6,970 nucleotides of DNA from Methanobacteriota archaeon (GTDB taxonomy: Archaea > Thermoplasmatota > E2 > DHVEG-1). The stretch is from positions 1-6,970 of the forward strand of contig CAIYYQ010000304.1 of the NCBI GenBank assembly GCA_903930505.1, read 5' to 3'. This document shows positions 6,178-6,970 of the stretch, piece by piece. Numbering within the stretch: position 1 is the stretch's first letter; every line of letters starts with the position of its first letter. The position numbers and the translations under genes are program-made. The notes below the pieces were generated by a model that ran no database searches, had not been told where the DNA came from, and worked only from the letters and a program-made list of their open reading frames with translations.

Positions 6178-6831
6178 ATGAAAGAAGTGAAAACACTTGG
6201 ATTGATACTGTTGATAATCGCGATACTTTTTGTTTCAGGTTGTACTACACCGTCTAATAACAATCAGCCAGGGAATCAAAATTCACTTGATTCTGATCAT
6301 GATGGTATCTCAGATGCTGTTGAAAAAACATTGGGAACCGATCCCCTCAATAGCGATACCGACGGCGATGGTGTAAGTGACCTTAATGATTCAACGCCAA
6401 CGTTGGTGGACAGTCCTCCGACTCCTTCAGCCGGACCGATTGGTTTCACGATACAAAACATACTGGTTGAAAACAACTACGATGAAGTGACGAAACAAGC
6501 GGCACCAGATCATTTGGAATTGACATTGAAAAGTACTATAAACAATGATATCTCCAACATGACAGTGTACTATATCATCAGGGATGCGACCATAAACAAG
6601 AACGAATCATATGTACGACCATTGACCGGGTTTGTCTTAAAGGCGAATGAGACAAGAACCATACATTTTGATACCGTACAGAAATCAGATCATTTCCGCG
6701 CTAACCCAAACAGTATCTACTACTCAACTACGGACGAACTGAATTTCATTGTCACTATCGACGCGGTTGGTTACGCAGCTCAGACGGCACAGGTGACAAA
6801 AGCTGCAGGTGGCGCTGAGGGGCCAGATTAA
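6178..6831 (+). CDS. Lipoprotein with thrombospondin type 3-like calcium-binding repeats
   Basis: This 217-residue exported protein probably stays attached to the outer face of the membrane. The N-terminus has a lysine-containing start, a hydrophobic core (7-19) and a lipobox VSGC (19-22), with C22 the expected lipidated residue. An Asn/Gln/Pro-rich linker follows. Two acidic loops, DSDHDGISD (38-46) and DTDGDGVSDLND (60-71), match the DxDxDG pattern of thrombospondin type 3 and dockerin-like calcium sites. After a Pro-rich spacer (73-87), residues 88-205 alternate polar and hydrophobic stretches as in a beta-sandwich; I do not recognise this domain. It is the last gene of the exporter operon, 2 bases after permease 2, so it may bind the cargo or brace the complex on the outside. 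The C-terminus is short and Gly/Ala-rich with no membrane helix. Export and calcium binding are well supported; the role is inferred. Confidence 0.8.
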   Translation: MKEVKTLGLILLIIAILFVSGCTTPSNNNQPGNQNSLDSDHDGISDAVEKTLGTDPLNSDTDGDGVSDLNDSTPTLVDSPPTPSAGPIGFTIQNILVENNYDEVTKQAAPDHLELTLKSTINNDISNMTVYYIIRDATINKNESYVRPLTGFVLKANETRTIHFDTVQKSDHFRANPNSIYYSTTDELNFIVTIDAVGYAAQTAQVTKAAGGAEGPD

Positions 6832-6854
6832 ACTATCCATAAAAAGATGTTATA

Positions 6855-6860
6855 TTTTTT
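6855..6860 (+). terminator. Oligo-T terminator after the exporter operon
   Basis: A run of six T (in TATATTTTTTAGG) begins 24 bases after the lipoprotein stop. Archaeal RNA polymerase commonly terminates at such tracts without a hairpin. No strong stem-loop precedes it. Confidence 0.5.
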
Positions 6861-6936
6861 AGGAATTTGCGCATAAGTTAATACCCCACTAGCACTCAGA
6901 TAAAATTACGACAGTGTGTGAATTAACAGGTATGTT

Positions 6937-6970
6937 GCTGGAGGGGGCACCGAGATAGAGTGAAACACCC
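6937..6970 (+). repeat. 34-nt intergenic repeat, copy B (runs to window edge)
   Basis: GCTGGAGGGGGCAC (6937-6950) repeats copy A exactly, and the following 20 bases match at 14 positions. It lies about 105 bases after the lipoprotein stop, in the same orientation and the same kind of position (downstream of an operon) as copy A. CAC (6948-6950) can pair with GTG (6960-6962). The window ends here, so the true length of the repeat is unknown. Confidence 0.7.

Noticed and set aside
1836..6970. CRISPR array based on repeated 34-nt units
   Set aside because: Only two copies exist, about 5.1 kb apart with ordinary genes between them, and no spacer-repeat periodicity is seen.

Overview
The window is most likely archaeal. 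Three gene starts lie a short distance downstream of AT-rich TATA-box-like sequences. Some ribosome-binding sites are of the GGTGA/GGGAG type, and one gene uses a TTG start. The last gene encodes a lipoprotein with acidic DxDxDG calcium-binding repeats, and the ABC-2 exporter and membrane-anchored S1C protease resemble those of Euryarchaeota and Thermoplasmatota. Genus or species cannot be named from the sequence alone. All seven genes are on the plus strand.

Region 1 (about 1-1806) is a two-gene AbiE-type toxin-antitoxin module. AbiEi is a winged-helix antitoxin and repressor, and AbiEii is a nucleotidyltransferase toxin. They are 3 bp apart and share a promoter near the left edge. Their coding strand is clearly richer in C than G in the stretches I counted, unlike the genes further right, which fits acquisition as a defence or plasmid-maintenance cassette.

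Region 2 (1807-2176) is a 370-bp gap without a convincing protein gene. It holds one copy of a 34-nt G-rich element that recurs at the very end of the window. It also holds an AT-rich hairpin that may end the AbiE transcript, a cluster of strong stem-loops with two alternative pairings (about 1926-2014), a tRNA T-arm-like scrap on the minus strand, and the promoter of the next gene.

Region 3 (2210-3415) encodes a membrane-anchored HtrA/Deg-type serine protease with a complete His/Asp/Ser triad and one PDZ domain. It has its own promoter.

Region 4 (3514-6831) is a tight four-gene operon: an ABC ATPase, two paralogous six-helix ABC-2 permeases, and a calcium-binding-repeat lipoprotein. The genes overlap by 11 bp or sit 2-3 bp apart. 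The layout suggests one heterodimeric exporter powered by a homodimer of the ATPase, with the lipoprotein as an extracytoplasmic partner. With the upstream protease it reads as a cell-envelope module for export, surface assembly or quality control. The substrate cannot be told from sequence.

Region 5 (6832-6970) contains a T-tract terminator and the second copy of the 34-nt element, which runs to the window edge.
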